Origin: Symbiodinium microadriaticum
Taxonomy: Eukaryota > Sar > Dinophyceae > Suessiales > Symbiodiniaceae
NCBI GenBank assembly: GCA_001939145.1
Contig: LSRX01000354.1
Coordinates: 305,739 to 369,738, forward strand
Direction: 5' to 3'
DNA length: 64,000 nucleotides
This document shows positions 1 through 21,220 of this stretch, in pieces (positions within the stretch are counted from its first letter, which is position 1; the number at the start of each line of letters is the position of its first letter). Under the pieces are notes generated by a model that made no database searches, was not told the origin of the DNA, and was given only the letters and a program-made list of their open reading frames with translations. A program made the translations under genes and the position numbers.

Positions 1-91
1 CGAAGCATGGTCACCTCCGCGGTCTCGTGGTGCATGAGGTGAGAGTCAAAGAGGCCTGCATGCACATCAATTGCCATTGTCAAGTTTCCAG

Positions 92-8612
<8,521 letters not shown>

Positions 8613-9626
8613 GACTGCCTGGCTCGGGGAGTGGGACAGAATCTGAGGATTCACTTTTTGGAGCCGTCCCTCGGTTCTCAGCGCCCCGGGGAGGGGCGAC
8701 AGTGTGAAGCTCTTCAAAAGCAGCTTCGCTTGCCAAGGGCAGTCTGCACGATCAGCTGGCACATAAGATTTGAACTGGTCCCGCTCATATTTCGGATAGT
8801 TCTGCTGATGGCTTGAGTGGAGTGGAGCAACAGCCAATGCTAAGCTGGCTCCGACTTTTACTCGTAGCATCACTTCACCCATAGTTTGTCGTTAACATTG
8901 CCACTGCCTGGATCGTGAACAAAGTGGACAGCAGCGCGTATCATTACAGTAGCCTGTTAGACTCTGCCTGCCGCCGAAGTCTTTGCATTGATTCCCTTTA
9001 GAGCACAGCCCCTCCCCCAAAAAAAGACTTGGAAGGTGCAGAGTCTGGACAGAAAAGAGTGCCTGCTGTGTCCCCACTTCGCTTTGGGAGTGCTGAAGTC
9101 TCGAAGAGTAGTAATTCGGAAGCGCTGTCCGGACTCTGACTCTGATGCTCGTGCTCTTCGGTGTTCAGGTTGCCCCGCTATGCTAGTGATGATGCCCCTG
9201 AGGTTTTAGTGTCACCAGGGCATGCTATTCTATCACGTGACTGTCTGAGTTTAGCCGGATCCGAGATCAGTTGAGACTCTTCGCACCTGGAGTATTGGAA
9301 TGGGCCTGCTTTTTGAATCGACGCCCTCATTCAACGAGTCAGGTCCTGAATGTTTCCAACAGAGCACCCGAGCTGTGAGAGTCAGAGCTGGTGACACGAG
9401 GCCATGGGTCCTGTAACCATCAACCCCGAATCCTGCAATCCACGTCATTCAACCGTTACACTCTAGTTATTTAGGGTTAGACGTGTCTTGGTCTCAAGAA
9501 GATCGATCTGGCCTCGGCCAGCCGTGCCGATCCACCGACCACCACCGACCACCGGCATCCGGAAAAGAGGCTGCGTCCGGTGAGGGGCTGCGACTGCAAG
9601 TGGCATTCGCCAGCGCGTCTTCGGAC

Positions 9627-11220
9627 TGGAAGGTGGACTTCAGCCAGAACGACATGAGCGACCGAGCGCTGTGGATGCTGTTGGATTGCCTAACTCAGTT
9701 TGAGGCTGGCTGTGGAGCGGCGGTTCCAGTCGAGATGTTTCTTGGCTCCGAAATGCACTTGGCAGGTGCAGGCCAGCTACCTCAAGCTCAACAACAACAG
9801 GACAACAAGAAGCCTCTGCAGCTTTCACTTTGTGTCGGACCTGGGTGTTGGGGTTCGGCACCAGCCGGCCTTTCCTGCTGTTGCGAGCGTGGCGGTGCAA
9901 TTCAGGATTTCAGGGGCCGGGATGTTGGCGCTTTGTGCTTCCGCCACGCTTGCGTTGTAGTAGCAGCCCGGCTGAAAGCATCTAGTCTTCGAAGTCTCAG
10001 TTGCAGATGAGGGCCAAGCCTATCGCGACAGGTGAGTTCATTCGGAACAACAAGCGCAGCTGGCTTGGGATGCATAGTCATAGCCCTTGTCATGAAAACC
10101 CACTGATTCATGTCACCATGCCGCACATCGTTCCTTACACTGAGTGTTTGAGTGCGAGAATCGGCACATAACTGCGACGCCGCAAATCGAGGCGCCGGCC
10201 AGATCTATGAGCTGCACTTGTCGCAGAATGAGGCGACTCGCAAGGGAGCGAAAATGCTAAAACACTTGACGTGTCCTGTCAGGCATTCAAGTAATAGGCT
10301 CCTGTCCGGAGAGTTCAGGAAACACCCAGACTGTCATGATTGTCTTGGATGTTTAACCTTCAGCAACGCCACGGACATTTCTACACGAAAGCCAGGTAAT
10401 CGCCGGCTTGCACCTGCCATCAAATTTAGCTGGGCTTGGATTGAACACGGCTTCTCGGGTAAATGCGTCGAGCTGCAGAACAAGCCAACGGTACCCTCCT
10501 GTCTCATCAGATCGATGATGCATCAGCGTTGGAGTTGTTCCGGACGCTGAAGGAGCTGAAGCACAGGTGCCTGCACTGAACGCCAGGTCAGTGAGCGGCC
10601 AGTCACAGCCCGTAAGGCCGTAAGGCTGTTGATGAAGTGCAGCTTTGCCGTATAGACCGCGCAAATGAACGAGTGCTACCAGCGGTGTGTGAAGTCGCGA
10701 GTGTTGGTTTGTGATCCGCGACTCCTACCTGTAACACTCGGAATGACTTAGCCGTGCTTCGAACATGAATTGGCAGGGTGCCATATTGATTGTTGTAGGC
10801 TGACAGTACGTCAGGCGTGCTATACTGCTAGGATGCATGGGGCTTGGCTGGCCAAGAAGCCTGTTGCCCAGCTGGCACAGCTCCACAGCAAGTACCAGAT
10901 GATCGTTACTCGTTACTCCCCTGCAGATGCTTCACACGACAAACCTTCTAAGAAGATAACGTGCTGATTCTGATGGTCTGAGAGCAGGTACACAAGATCA
11001 AACCTGCATCTACAGGTACCCGCCGAAGAGGGAGATTCACGGATATGAAGGCCAGGTGTCCTGCAATTAGACTGGTGCCCGTTCGGGGTTCCCTTCATGT
11101 CTGGTCGCGCTGCATGTAGCCAAAGAATGCTCGTGGCCAAAGCCGGAGCAAATGCGTTTGAATGCTGTTTGGGCAGGCCTGCACCTTGTTCCACTGTGGC
11201 TGCGGCTGAGTCGAAACAAG
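9627..11220 (+). CDS. Leucine-rich-repeat protein, partial set of exons
   Basis: Three pieces match the leucine-rich-repeat consensus. At about 9631-9702 the frame reads VDFSQNDMSDRALWMLLDCL. At 10203-10262 it reads IYELHLSQNEATRKGAKML. At 11188-11220 it reads VPLWLRLSRNK and ends at a GC-type donor (AAG followed by GCACC). The middle exon has an AG acceptor at 10201-10202. The pattern L-x-L-S-x-N is clear in two of the three. LRR proteins of this ribonuclease-inhibitor-like kind act as protein-binding scaffolds; no catalytic domain is visible here. The first LRR piece lies in a 175-codon open frame (9483-10010), most of which may not be exon. Start, end and intervening exons are unknown. Confidence 0.6.
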
Positions 11221-13345
11221 GCACCTATCTGCCAGCCGAGCATAGCTGCCTTATTGCAGGTTTTGATATCCTGCCAGCCAACCTCGGCTGCAGATTGCTT
11301 CAGAGTCCGTCATGTGGCTAATCATCTTTATCGAGCCATGGCGGGCGAATAATCAACATTTCAGCAGCAGTTGGCCGCTGGTAATCTCGGAGAATAAGGA
11401 CGCACCGCAGGGCAGGTGCAGCACGTGCGAGACTTGACTTGATCGCAGATTCGCGATCCTGCAGCTCTGCTTGAGACACTGACGGCGCAGCGCCCAGCAC
11501 GGCATAAACCATGTAAGGGCTTGTCCTCCCTAAGCCGTCGTAGATACGTATACTTCGTAACAGCAGCCGGACATGAAACAAACGTCCCGAATCTCAAACA
11601 TCAGTCTCAAGAGCAACGGCCGTCATGAGGGTTTTGAGATGTTTTGAGCATCAGCTGCAGGATGAGTGGGCCGAGTTAACACGATAGTGGCGGCAGTCGA
11701 GTTTAGAAGATAAGCTTGCCTGCAGGAAGCTCTGCAGGTGGCCGAAGTCATGAACAAGACATGGCAACACTGGTCGAACTCGCCACCCCAAGGAGTTGTC
11801 AGAAGAAAGAAGCTGTCATTACTGAGGCCGAGGAGATCACATTCTGCCCTGCGTTGCGCAGGGACGGATGTGGCCCGGGGTACTGTTCCTGGCCACGCGC
11901 CCGGCATGGGGACGGGCTTGTTAGCCTTGTAGTTGCGTTCTGGAGGATGTGGCGGTTCGGATCTGGAGGATGTTGGGGTCTTGGAGCGCAGATGTTGCCT
12001 AACATGGCAAACAAAGGCTAATAATTACACGAAATTGTCATTGAGAAGCCTCGCAGCCCCCGACCCGGGACACGCCCCCCCCTCCCCCCCAACTGGAGCT
12101 GCGGACGGAAAGCATCAAAACATGTCCGCCGTGCGTCCAGGGAGGATACCCCGCTGGTTCACCTGCCCTTTTTCTCAGAGCAGGCGCGGTTCTTCTGCAG
12201 CCATGTGGAAAGTAGTGTTGGCAGGCACGAGGAATAAAGTAGCGCGGCGGGTGCATGGCTCGCTTGCGCGCTGGTCTCGTAAGTAGAACCATCTCGCACC
12301 TGGGCAGGGACGTAGGAACTCCACCGTCAAGCAGGCTGTAATCATCGCCGGAAGTCGAAGAGACTGATAGAACATTGGCTCCTTGTGCTTGGGCCTTGTA
12401 CTGGTTTCACATGTCGGAGGTCGCTGAAGAGGAGGTAGAGCACGACGCTTCCTACGCAGCAAAAGAGGCCGGGTAGGAGTGAAAGTTGCAAAGTTGCGAT
12501 TCGAAGGGCTTTCCCAGGTGGGCATCCTGTTTTTTGATAGCCGTGGCCACTCGCCTTTCCGGCAAGCCCTCCCGTGCTTCCCAGGCATACGATCGCGATG
12601 ATGCTCGACGGGCTGACATGTTGAACCCTTTACAGCGTCGGGCATGGAATGCTTCAGCCCTGGGGTAGAGGAGCTCCTCATCTTGAAAAGACACACGGCC
12701 TTGACCATCAAGATGCGGTTTTTTTTAACTCCTGTTCGGCGCACAGGCGTCGTCGATGCCAGTAAAGAGTCGCACCCTTCACGACTAGATCTGTTCGTAG
12801 CAAGGTTCCGATCGATGCTTGCCCTCGTCTGACCTTTCGCTAGGAGTCGAGGTCGTTTTCCGCACTCCCTGAGCAGCCAGGTGAGCACAGGGACCGGCCC
12901 CGGCGCCGGGGAGGGCGAAACCGAAACCGCTGGAAAGGCAACCCGTATCAAAGAATGTTGCCATCAGGGAATGTTTGTCATCAGGGACGCTATGAGAAGG
13001 CACATGCATAACTGCGGCACCATCGCCCTCCACATACTTACATACTTGTGGTGGTGGCTCTAGTGAATTCTGCCGTGGTGTGACATGTGTAGCTCGGCCA
13101 GTCAAAACCCTCAAAGTGGTGTGAAGCGATCTGTACTCTTCCACCTTCGCACCATGTTGCAGCGTAGCAATGCCTAGCATGATTCGCGCATCTAAGTGCA
13201 CTCCTGGGTCACCGTGTAATGTTGACTTCTCAGGCACGGGCGAGGCCGCCGAGGCTCGCGGCGTCCTGGTCCTGGGAGCCTGGGGAGTGTGAGCCTCCTG
13301 TGCCCGTAGGACTGAGATGCGCTGCCTTCCGGTGGGGCGGTTCAG
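11221..13345. other. Stretch without a firm gene
   Basis: A possible exon at 11726-11764 reads EALQVAEVMNKTW after an AG acceptor, too short to assign. A C-rich tract sits at 12076-12090. The longest open frame of the whole window lies on the minus strand at 12175-12951 (258 codons, TTG start, very rich in R, P and S); it resembles no family I know and is most likely chance. I see nothing else supportable. Confidence 0.4.
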
Positions 13346-13613
13346 GAGAAGATCCGCTCTGTGCTTGCCTTGGCTTTGGACATATATAAGGTCGGCTGTA
13401 ACAGCCCGAGTTCAACAGGCGGTGTACTTCAGGATGGCCGTGCATGAAAATGCTCAGCGAAACGAACTCCATGGGACGTTCGTCGTGGCGCGTGCAGGGT
13501 CATGGACACTCAACTTGGCGACGGTTGGTCGGCTTGCAGATAAGCCTTCAACTTACAGACTTCTTCGCACACCGGTATTTAGTGTGAGCAAGCCTGAACT
13601 CATCATCTACCGA
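13346..13613 (+). CDS. Two short exon-like segments of an unrecognised gene
   Basis: Segment 13346-13390 is 45 bases between an AG acceptor and a GT donor and reads EKIRSVLALALDIYK. Segment about 13583-13613 lies between an AG and a GTAAAG donor and reads VSKPELIIYR. Both sit in or near a 201-codon open frame (13317-13922). Amino-acid choice looks like real protein, but no domain can be named, and the two segments may not belong to the same gene. Confidence 0.35.
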
Positions 13614-13922
13614 GGTAAAGTTGGGTTGAAGCTGCTCTTCGAATTCAAGGAATTGGGAACCCGCGCAATGCTGTTTGGGGCCCGTGCTCCTGAAGAAGCT
13701 GGAAGGGCCAGACGGATGGGTTTAGTGCACTTGCCATTGGCTGCTTTGTCAGTGGGCTGGAGTGGAAGAGTGCCACAGTATGCCGCAGTGCACACCGGCT
13801 TCTTCATATATTTGCGCTACCAGAGGTTCTCTGCTGCATGTGCGGCAGACAGTTGCTTTCAGGCTAAGCAAAAAAAACCTGATGCGGGTCAGCAGAAAGC
13901 AGAAGGGACCTCATTTCGGTGA

Positions 13923-15238
13923 CCACATGTGCCGTTCGACTTGCTTGTGGCCACGACATTGCGTGCAGGTGTTAGACCAGCATGCCACGCGTACATATGT
14001 TGGTCGCGGGTGAGGTCCTAGGTGCTTTCTGTTCTGCAAGCGTTCCAGTTTCCTGGTTTGAGCAAGTGACGCAACGAAGCACAAGCACATGTACTTGCAA
14101 GTGTCATGCCTCCAGTCTGGCCATCACCTTTGTCGGTCCGGCTTTGGCATTCGGCACCAGCTGTCTATGGCCCAGTAAGTTGACAGACAAGCATCGCTTT
14201 GCCATTGTGCTTCGTCGTAAGACAGTCCATGTACATCGGCGAGAAGTTGCGACAAACCATGAAGCTCGATTGATGTAGCAAAACGCCATCAAGCCAGCTC
14301 TGGTTGGCCAGGGGTCTTGAGTGCAGATGTGCCATCTTCGGAAGTGTAAGACGCTGCAATTAAAAGCCAAAGAAGCGGTCGGCGGGCGGCTACGGCCGCA
14401 GATCAAAAGGTGGCCCACGACCCAAAGAACTCGTCCCGGAAGCAGTGCCTGCAATTCTTGGACTCGTCAGAAAGGCTTGATCAGAGCAGGCTGCTTGGCG
14501 TTCGACTATGTTGTACAAATGCTGGACTCAAAGAGGTCATGGCACAGCGGGCCAAGATGCTCCCGTGCCCTTTGCACCGACACATCACGCAGATCGTTTC
14601 GAAGACCCATGTTGTTGCAGTGCTTGTCACAACGGCCCACCTCCCCGTAAACGATAAACTAAGCATTCGTGCGGTGTGCAAAGTGCAATGCGGCCGGTCT
14701 GCATCCAAAGTGCTGGCGCGTCCTCCCACAAGGCATGCAGCACAGGGTTACTAAGATCATGGACAAATGTGCAATAGGTATTCACCGGACTCGTTTGATT
14801 AGGCCAGAGCTGCAGGCACCTGCAGTTCCCATCAGGATGCAAGAGGATGTGCTGCCCTGAAACATGGCCTCGCTTTCGCTAGAGTTTTTCCGACTGTGAC
14901 TGTGGAAGCTTTGTTTGGCCGTTGCTGCCGCTTCACGCCAGGGCAGCTGTGCCCGATGTCACCCCCGGCGCCCTTGCATCCAATATACCTTACTGCATTT
15001 CTCGTGTTCCGCGACTGATTCCGCAGCATTACTGTTTCTTGCAGGCTTTCTTGCCCACCCCGAGTCCTTATGCTTCGAAGCGAAAAGAGGAGCGAAAGGT
15101 ATTTCAGGATGTAGGATGTGTTGTAGAGCTTTGCACATCAAAACCGCAGCGGACTTCCAAACTGCTGAGTACATCGGGCACACCGCCATTCCTGTCGCAG
15201 ATTCTGTTTAGCATTGCTTCTCGAGGACGGACGGGGAC
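13923..15238. other. Stretch without a firm gene
   Basis: Overlapping open frames at 14321-14650 and 14410-14754 share the same bases. One reads KVAHDPKNSSRKQCLQFLD, plausible as protein but not recognised. A 136-codon frame begins at 14922 and runs into the AC repeat at 15239. No splice-consistent model could be built. Confidence 0.3.
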
Positions 15239-15254
15239 AGACACACACACACAC

Positions 15255-15289
<35 letters not shown>

Positions 15290-15302
15290 CACACACACAC
15301 AC
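15239..15302. repeat. (AC)n-(AGAC)n-(AC)n compound microsatellite
   Basis: ACAC repeats flank a central run of about eight AGAC units. This is a compound simple repeat with a symmetrical AC-AGAC-AC layout. Confidence 0.97.
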
Positions 15303-15593
15303 TCGTGCAATCCTCCCTCTGGACTGATTTAGCATACATCATAGCAGTCTTTCCAACACAGAGGAGTAGGACCTGAAGAGGATTTTGGCTTAGCCTCTCG
15401 CCATCATCACTTGTGTGGGGTTCTTGGCTTAGCCCCTGGCCATGCAATGGAAAAAAGACTGAACAAGGGCAGGTACGTTTGCACGGGCTTACCGGGGGGG
15501 TCTTAGAGTCTTCGTTGACCACCGCCCCCCGGGGCCCCGGTGGTCCCCTGCAATGTTAAAAGCAATTCAGACCTTGGCAAACAGGTGTTCCAC

Positions 15594-15691
15594 ACGCGCA
15601 CACACACACACACGCACACACACAGACACACACACACACACACGCGCGCACACACACAGAGAGACAGACACAGAGACACACACACACACAC
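15594..15691. repeat. (CA)n microsatellite with GCGC and GAGA interruptions
   Basis: About 100 bases of CA dinucleotides broken by CGCG and by GAGAGACAGA. Open frames on both strands here are repeat products (poly Thr-His or poly Cys-Val). Confidence 0.95.
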
Positions 15692-18600
15692 GGCTTCATG
15701 CAACTAGCACGCAGCATGTATCGAGGTTGGTTGGGATCTTTGGTGCTGCGGCCGCTGGAGCAATGCCTAGCAGCGTGTTGGCGAGTTTTCGGCCACATAA
15801 GAGCCCCAAGCAGTGGCCTTCAAGGTATGTGGTCAAGAAAGGTTTCACGAGTGTGTTGCATGTTGCTACTATGTGGCCTCCTTGGCTGATGCCTTCCCAG
15901 GACGGTGAGTCCCATGGAAGCGTTAGCGATTCATTTTAAGTCTCAAGTTCGCGTGTCCATAGAAGCCCGGGGAGGATCTCCACTGGGCGATTGAGAACCT
16001 GGCTGCCTTTCCGCGTGAAGGAGCCATGCCTATACAGAGAACTCGCAGCACTGATTTCCACAATTGCATTGGTGCACGGGAAAGTCAGCGGACACTCAGC
16101 CACCGGCTGCCTGAAATCTCGTGGGATTGAAAATCCCAGAGTCGAGATGCGAGCCCCCCGCCCAGGCTCTCCAGTTCTGCTGGGCCGAAGCTGAAACTGG
16201 GGCTGTGAGCTGCGGGCTCACATTTTGACGACCAATTTAAAGTGCGGTCAGTGCGGGCGCTGAGCGCGGAGACATGGAAACAGTGCTGGAAGGAGATTTG
16301 GTGATGCCTGGAACACCATACTGTACGAGTTGCTGCTAGTGCTGCCTTCGTGCGTTTGTGGAGGGCTGGTGAACCTTTCAGCACGAATGTCGAAGCCTTT
16401 GAGCATGCTCGCGCCCAGAGGACAAACTCGTTCAGGAAATTCTTTGTTGCCTCGAGCCTGGTTGAACTGCAGCCAGTACTTGGCGGCACGATCCCCTGCT
16501 TCGCCTCCTGCCTTCGGCTACGAGGCAACTGCAGCCAGAGTTGATTTTTCTCAAGTTGTCCGGCCTCTCTCTCCTTTGTGAGAACTCGTGCCCAAGGCCT
16601 AGGCGAAGCGACTTTTCGAGTCTATAAGGAGTGTGTTCCCATAAAGCCGTAAGACGGCATCTGTATATATTGGAACGAGTACAAGGGCATCCGCTTGGAA
16701 GATGTTTTCCCAGTTGCTGGCTATTGCTCGCAGTGGCTGTGGAATGCTGTCGCGTTGGAGCGGTGGCAGTTCTGGTTAGTTCATCCCTAACCTGACTCAA
16801 TGATACATGCTGGGAGCGTAGTACAGTGGAAATAGTGGAAACATCTTCACGACGATCCTGCTGATGGAGACGTGGTGTCGTGCGGACACTACTCACACAC
16901 ACGGGAGAGAGCAGTCAGTTCATTCATCTGCAGTAGAACTTGGAAGACAGAATACCACCAAGGCATGAGCCCAGCATGTGAACTAATTACAGGAGGTAAT
17001 GAATCAGGTTTTGATGGCTTTCTATCACAACTGCCCGGGTGTCTCAGCCCAAGCTCTTGCAAGTACGGGGTCACTCACCCCTGCGGACCTTGGAGTTGAG
17101 TACCGGTGGCTCCTGTATGATTTAGGGCAGTACCTGGAAGCAATGCATGCCTCCCATAAAAAAACCCAAAAAGCCGTTCCCTGAAGCTATGAAACTGGGA
17201 TGCAGACTTGGGCCACAATTTCAGACACCTCCCTTAAGGCTCCCTGCATTGGACCCAGGTCCGTCACCGTAAACCGTGTTGCGCGCAACAGACCGGCTAG
17301 CCCTACCGGAAGCCCAAACTGGCCCTGACATATGCTGTTAGTGGTTTGTCCTGTGATACGGTTGTTTATTTCATCCTTAGGCAGACGGGAAAGGAACCGA
17401 TCAAAAAAAAAGGACGGGCCCCGAATTTCTGTCCATGACCTCTTCCAATTTTGAAGGGGAATGTGTACTGCAGCTCCCCCTCCCATGGTCCAGACCTCTC
17501 TCCCTGCCTGGCGGGTTAGACCTTGCAATATCTTGCAGAGCAGGAGGCAAACACGCCCTTTGGGTTATGCAGTGGCATCGGAGCCGTGCACTCCGGGATT
17601 CCGTCTGTGAGCCAAGAGCAGGAATAGGCTTCCTTAAATTGTTTAGGGTTAGGGGCCGCCAGTTGACGGGCAGCTGACTAGGCAGAAGCTCACGTAACCG
17701 GCGCCATGGATGCGGCCGAAGAGGGAACCTGAACTTCAACTGAGAAGGCTGCACAATTTCTCCAGTCCCTTTGGCACTCTTATTGCTTATAGGGGTTGTT
17801 CTTCATGGCAGGCCGTGTTTGAAGTTTGGGCCATGACCGAAAACAGACGACTCCTCCTCAAACCGGCCCATGGGCACAGACATCGGTAGAAGGCTCAGAT
17901 CAATGATGAGTAGGGTCATGGCATGTGCTCGGCCACGCTGCTCGAGCTGCTGGAAGAAAAGCCAGTGGCCACTGCGTAACGGCGAGGCCAGTTCGAACAA
18001 GTCTTCTCCAGCTGCTGGGCGCAGTAAGTGCAGGAATTTCGCAGCTGCGTGATAGAGTGGCTTTGACGACTTCTGCAGATCGCAGCATATGGCAGCCGTA
18101 TTTTCAAAAAGGGCCGCAGATGACGAACCAGGTTTTTCAGGAGCTTGACCCGGGGGGTTTTGGAGGCATGTGAAATGATCTTGGGATTTGTAGCTGCGGT
18201 TGCCGCAGAAGCATTTAGAAGCTCAAGTTCCCGACTCTCGACGAACAGTTTCTGTTCAAGTTTTCTGCAGATCAGCAGAAGCGTCAGAGCCGACTTGCTT
18301 GAACAGGGCGCCTCGTGTACATAAGTCAGCAGTTCGTAGCAGAAACCGCAGCCAGACTGCACCGCACGCATTTTCGCGATGAGATTCTTGGTCCTTGTCA
18401 ATATCATGGATTGGGACCTTTACCTGCTGTGCCGCAACAGAAACTCAAACCGAGATGCCTTCCGGTTCCATACCATGCAGAATGTGATCTGGTGGCATGG
18501 TCGGAATGGTCTGATCCCTTGATATTACTCCACGACTCATCGAAGCGGTTGCGAGGCTTGCAAGCGTGAGGGCTCAACTTTGTGTCAGGAATCTCCAATT

Positions 18601-19977
18601 CTGAAGCAAATGAGCAAGCACGTGTCTGGTGAAAATATGTATTCCTGCCGATTAGCGGCCAGTGTAGTGACAGGCTTGTGTCTCCACTTAGAAAAGTGCA
18701 CAAAGCCTTTTAACGCAACATAATATATGTATTGCTAGGTAGTTCTGTGCACATGCCCGCGCAGTGGAAGTCCCATCTTTGCTGTCCTAGAGGTTCTAAG
18801 ACTCTAAGAAGAGTCAAAAGATAGCCCCGTAGACCTTGCAGCAAGTTCAAGAGTATGTCGTTTGCAGAACACCAAGACCTCGTTTGTGTGAGCAAAAAGC
18901 AGGAGCTGGACTATATGACTATGTACTAGGCCAATGAGCAACAGCTCCGACGTTGAAGCTTACAGCAGAGCACAATCCAATGCCGTGCCTCTGGGTAGGC
19001 CACGACATGAGCAAAATTTGGGCCACTACGGGGACAGACAATACCCTAAACGGAGTAGCCTCGATCCCAGAGCGTCAGAATGCAATTGCACGAACAGGAT
19101 ATTTAATGCCAAGAAGACAAAACTAAACCCAAAAATACATTTTGCACTGTGCTTGTCTCACATGGTAGATCGAAGAAGCAGCTCGAGGTAGCCTCCCAGG
19201 TGCGAGGGGTGTGGGTTTGGGCTTCATAGTCAGCCAGTGCAAGTGGTGTCGAAGTTGTAGTGGCTGAGACCTGCTGGCAAGCCTTGTCTTCATTGGAGGT
19301 TAGAGACCGAGAGCACCGACCTTCGGCTGCATCCACTACCGACAGCACAGTACTGCGTTCTTGCATCGTTTCGGAATTCAGCTGCTTCAATCATAAAGTC
19401 CAACCCCGAAGATGCAATGCAAGACGGGCACTGCCCGACTAGCTGGCTCCCCATACAAAGAGCACTTGATGCTTTTCTGCCGCCCAAGCTGTCGTGCTTT
19501 CGGCTGGCTCTGACCGACTCTGCCCAGACCCTGATCCGCTGAGTCCATAGTATGCACCGTTGCAAAACTTCGGCCGCATGGACAGTACAGGAGAAGCCTT
19601 GACTGAAGCAGATCGGGGATCAGGGCTTGACAGCGTACGCACCGCGGAAGCTTGCCCTTGCTAGTCTAAAGATGACAAAGATCTGTTTGAGCTTCTGGTC
19701 GGGCAGGAGAAAAGGAAAGAGCTTCTATCAATCAGCGGATTCCTTCTGTTGATGGCAACGGTTCCCAAATGCCTCGTGCGCAGAATCGTTTTTAGCCTCC
19801 CCCGATTGTCAGGAAGACCGAAGCATGTCGCAGTTCCACTGTCCTCAGCCCAGGCAGAAATCAACCACACAGACATCAGAAATGTTGCCGAACCACGGTT
19901 CAGAGACTTGCGACATATCATGATGTGATCAGTGCCGGAACAACATTCCAGAATACCCGCGGAACAGCCCAGCTGCG
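15692..19977. other. Long stretch without a firm gene
   Basis: The best candidate exon is about 16994-17150 on the + strand, after an AG acceptor, reading EVMNQVLMAFYHNCPG and later GVEYRWLLYDLGQYLEAMH. It has protein-like composition but no recognised family. A minus-strand open frame at 17916-18407 (163 codons) ends in poly-serine and is not convincing. Telomere-like bases occur at 17640-17655. The rest shows nothing I can support. Confidence 0.35.
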
Positions 19978-20337
19978 ATGGCAGGCAAGGAGATGACTAG
20001 ATGTGAGCTTGGGTTTGCCAAGGGAGGAGAGTGGCAGCTTGATGGCCAAATTATCCGCAGGCGACAAGGTTGCAGGTTTTTTGAAATTCTAAACCCGGGG
20101 TACTCCACGACTCTCGGCCTGCCTCTAGGCCTGCCACGATCTAGCTTTGGTCTCGTGGTCCACGCATTGCAGTTGAAAGGCCCACAGAGCGTGGAGGCCA
20201 TCCGAAAGCAGATCTTTCAAGAGCCACCCCGGCAAGGCTTACAGCCAGACTACCCGAAGACAATCATGATGGCTTCTTTGAAGAGAGGTGTGCCGCTGAA
20301 AACTTGCCCTAGGCCGTTTGACAAGCGAGGTGCGTCT
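19978..20337 (+). CDS. Hypothetical ORF upstream of a GGT repeat
   Basis: A frame opens with ATG at 19978 and stays open for about 120 codons before it enters the GGT/GCT repeat. It reads MAGKEMTRCELGFAKGG, then a segment rich in G, L and P, then a basic, Cys-containing end. It has no recognised domain. The repeat extends it with poly-valine and poly-leucine that need not be translated. Chance opening is possible. Confidence 0.3.
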
Positions 20338-20373
20338 CCCGCTTGTGAGCCTTGCCACCTGAAAGGGAGAATC

Positions 20374-20443
20374 GTAGTGGTGGTGGTGGTGGTGGTGGTG
20401 GTGGTGGTGGTGGTGCTGCTGCTGCTGCTGCTGCTGATGCTGA
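20374..20443. repeat. (GGT)n-(GCT)n compound microsatellite
   Basis: About 13 GGT triplets are followed by about eight GCT triplets and a GATGCTGATGC tail. Confidence 0.97.
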
Positions 20444-20505
20444 TGCCGCTGTCGCTTCTGCAGCTAGTTTTGAAGCTTCTCTTGAGCTACGAAGTACTAC
20501 TGTAA

Positions 20506-21180
20506 AGAGTCGTATCGCGACGCCGGATGCTGTCATTGTGCTTGTCTTCTTCACTATCTCTATAGGAACCAGTATCGGCAGTAAGCATACTCACAATGGT
20601 CATAGGAACTTTCTGGCTCCCATGGCCGGGGCGCCAGGATCGATGATCACCTCCAACGCACCAAGACTCGCGAGAGGGCCTCGCATTCAGCGCAGGATCC
20701 TGAAGTTAGCAGAAGACTTGCCATTTCCGCTTTGATTGCAGTGCCTGCTGCAGCATGGCTCAACACAGATTAGATTGCTGACAAGCTTTGTGATCCCCCC
20801 TTTTTCGCAGCCACCATAAATCGCCCAGTATGAGACCACTTTCATTCAGCTACAACCATGCCACAATACTGACAAACGCATTTACGCAAGCTGCAACAGA
20901 TCTGGAGAAACCGCTCGAAAAAACTACACATGCAAGTGTCGTTGCCAGCGTATTTTTGGCCGGTGGCCTCTCCTTGCATGTTCAATGAGTCCCACGCTAC
21001 CGTTCCGAAAGCCCGGCTAGCATCCTTGGGTGATGGCATGGATGGCGGCGCTCCCGCTGACCTAGCATCCAGAGGTTCACAAGGCCATGCCTTTGTTTGC
21101 GCGACTGGAACAATCTGCAGCATTTTATCCAAGCTTTCCTAAGCTAAGGTAATGTGTTAAAGATTTTTCGGATTGGTAGG
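20506..21180. other. Stretch without a gene
   Basis: Only short open frames below 130 codons, on both strands, with no recognisable motif. Confidence 0.4.
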
Positions 21181-21220
21181 AGAAGGTTTCTCGTTTGGAA
21201 GTGTGGCGGTTAGAAGGCCC

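Noticed and set aside
15104..15335. Minus-strand ORFs with Cys-Val-Ser repeats
   Set aside because: Shadow of the AC/AGAC microsatellite.
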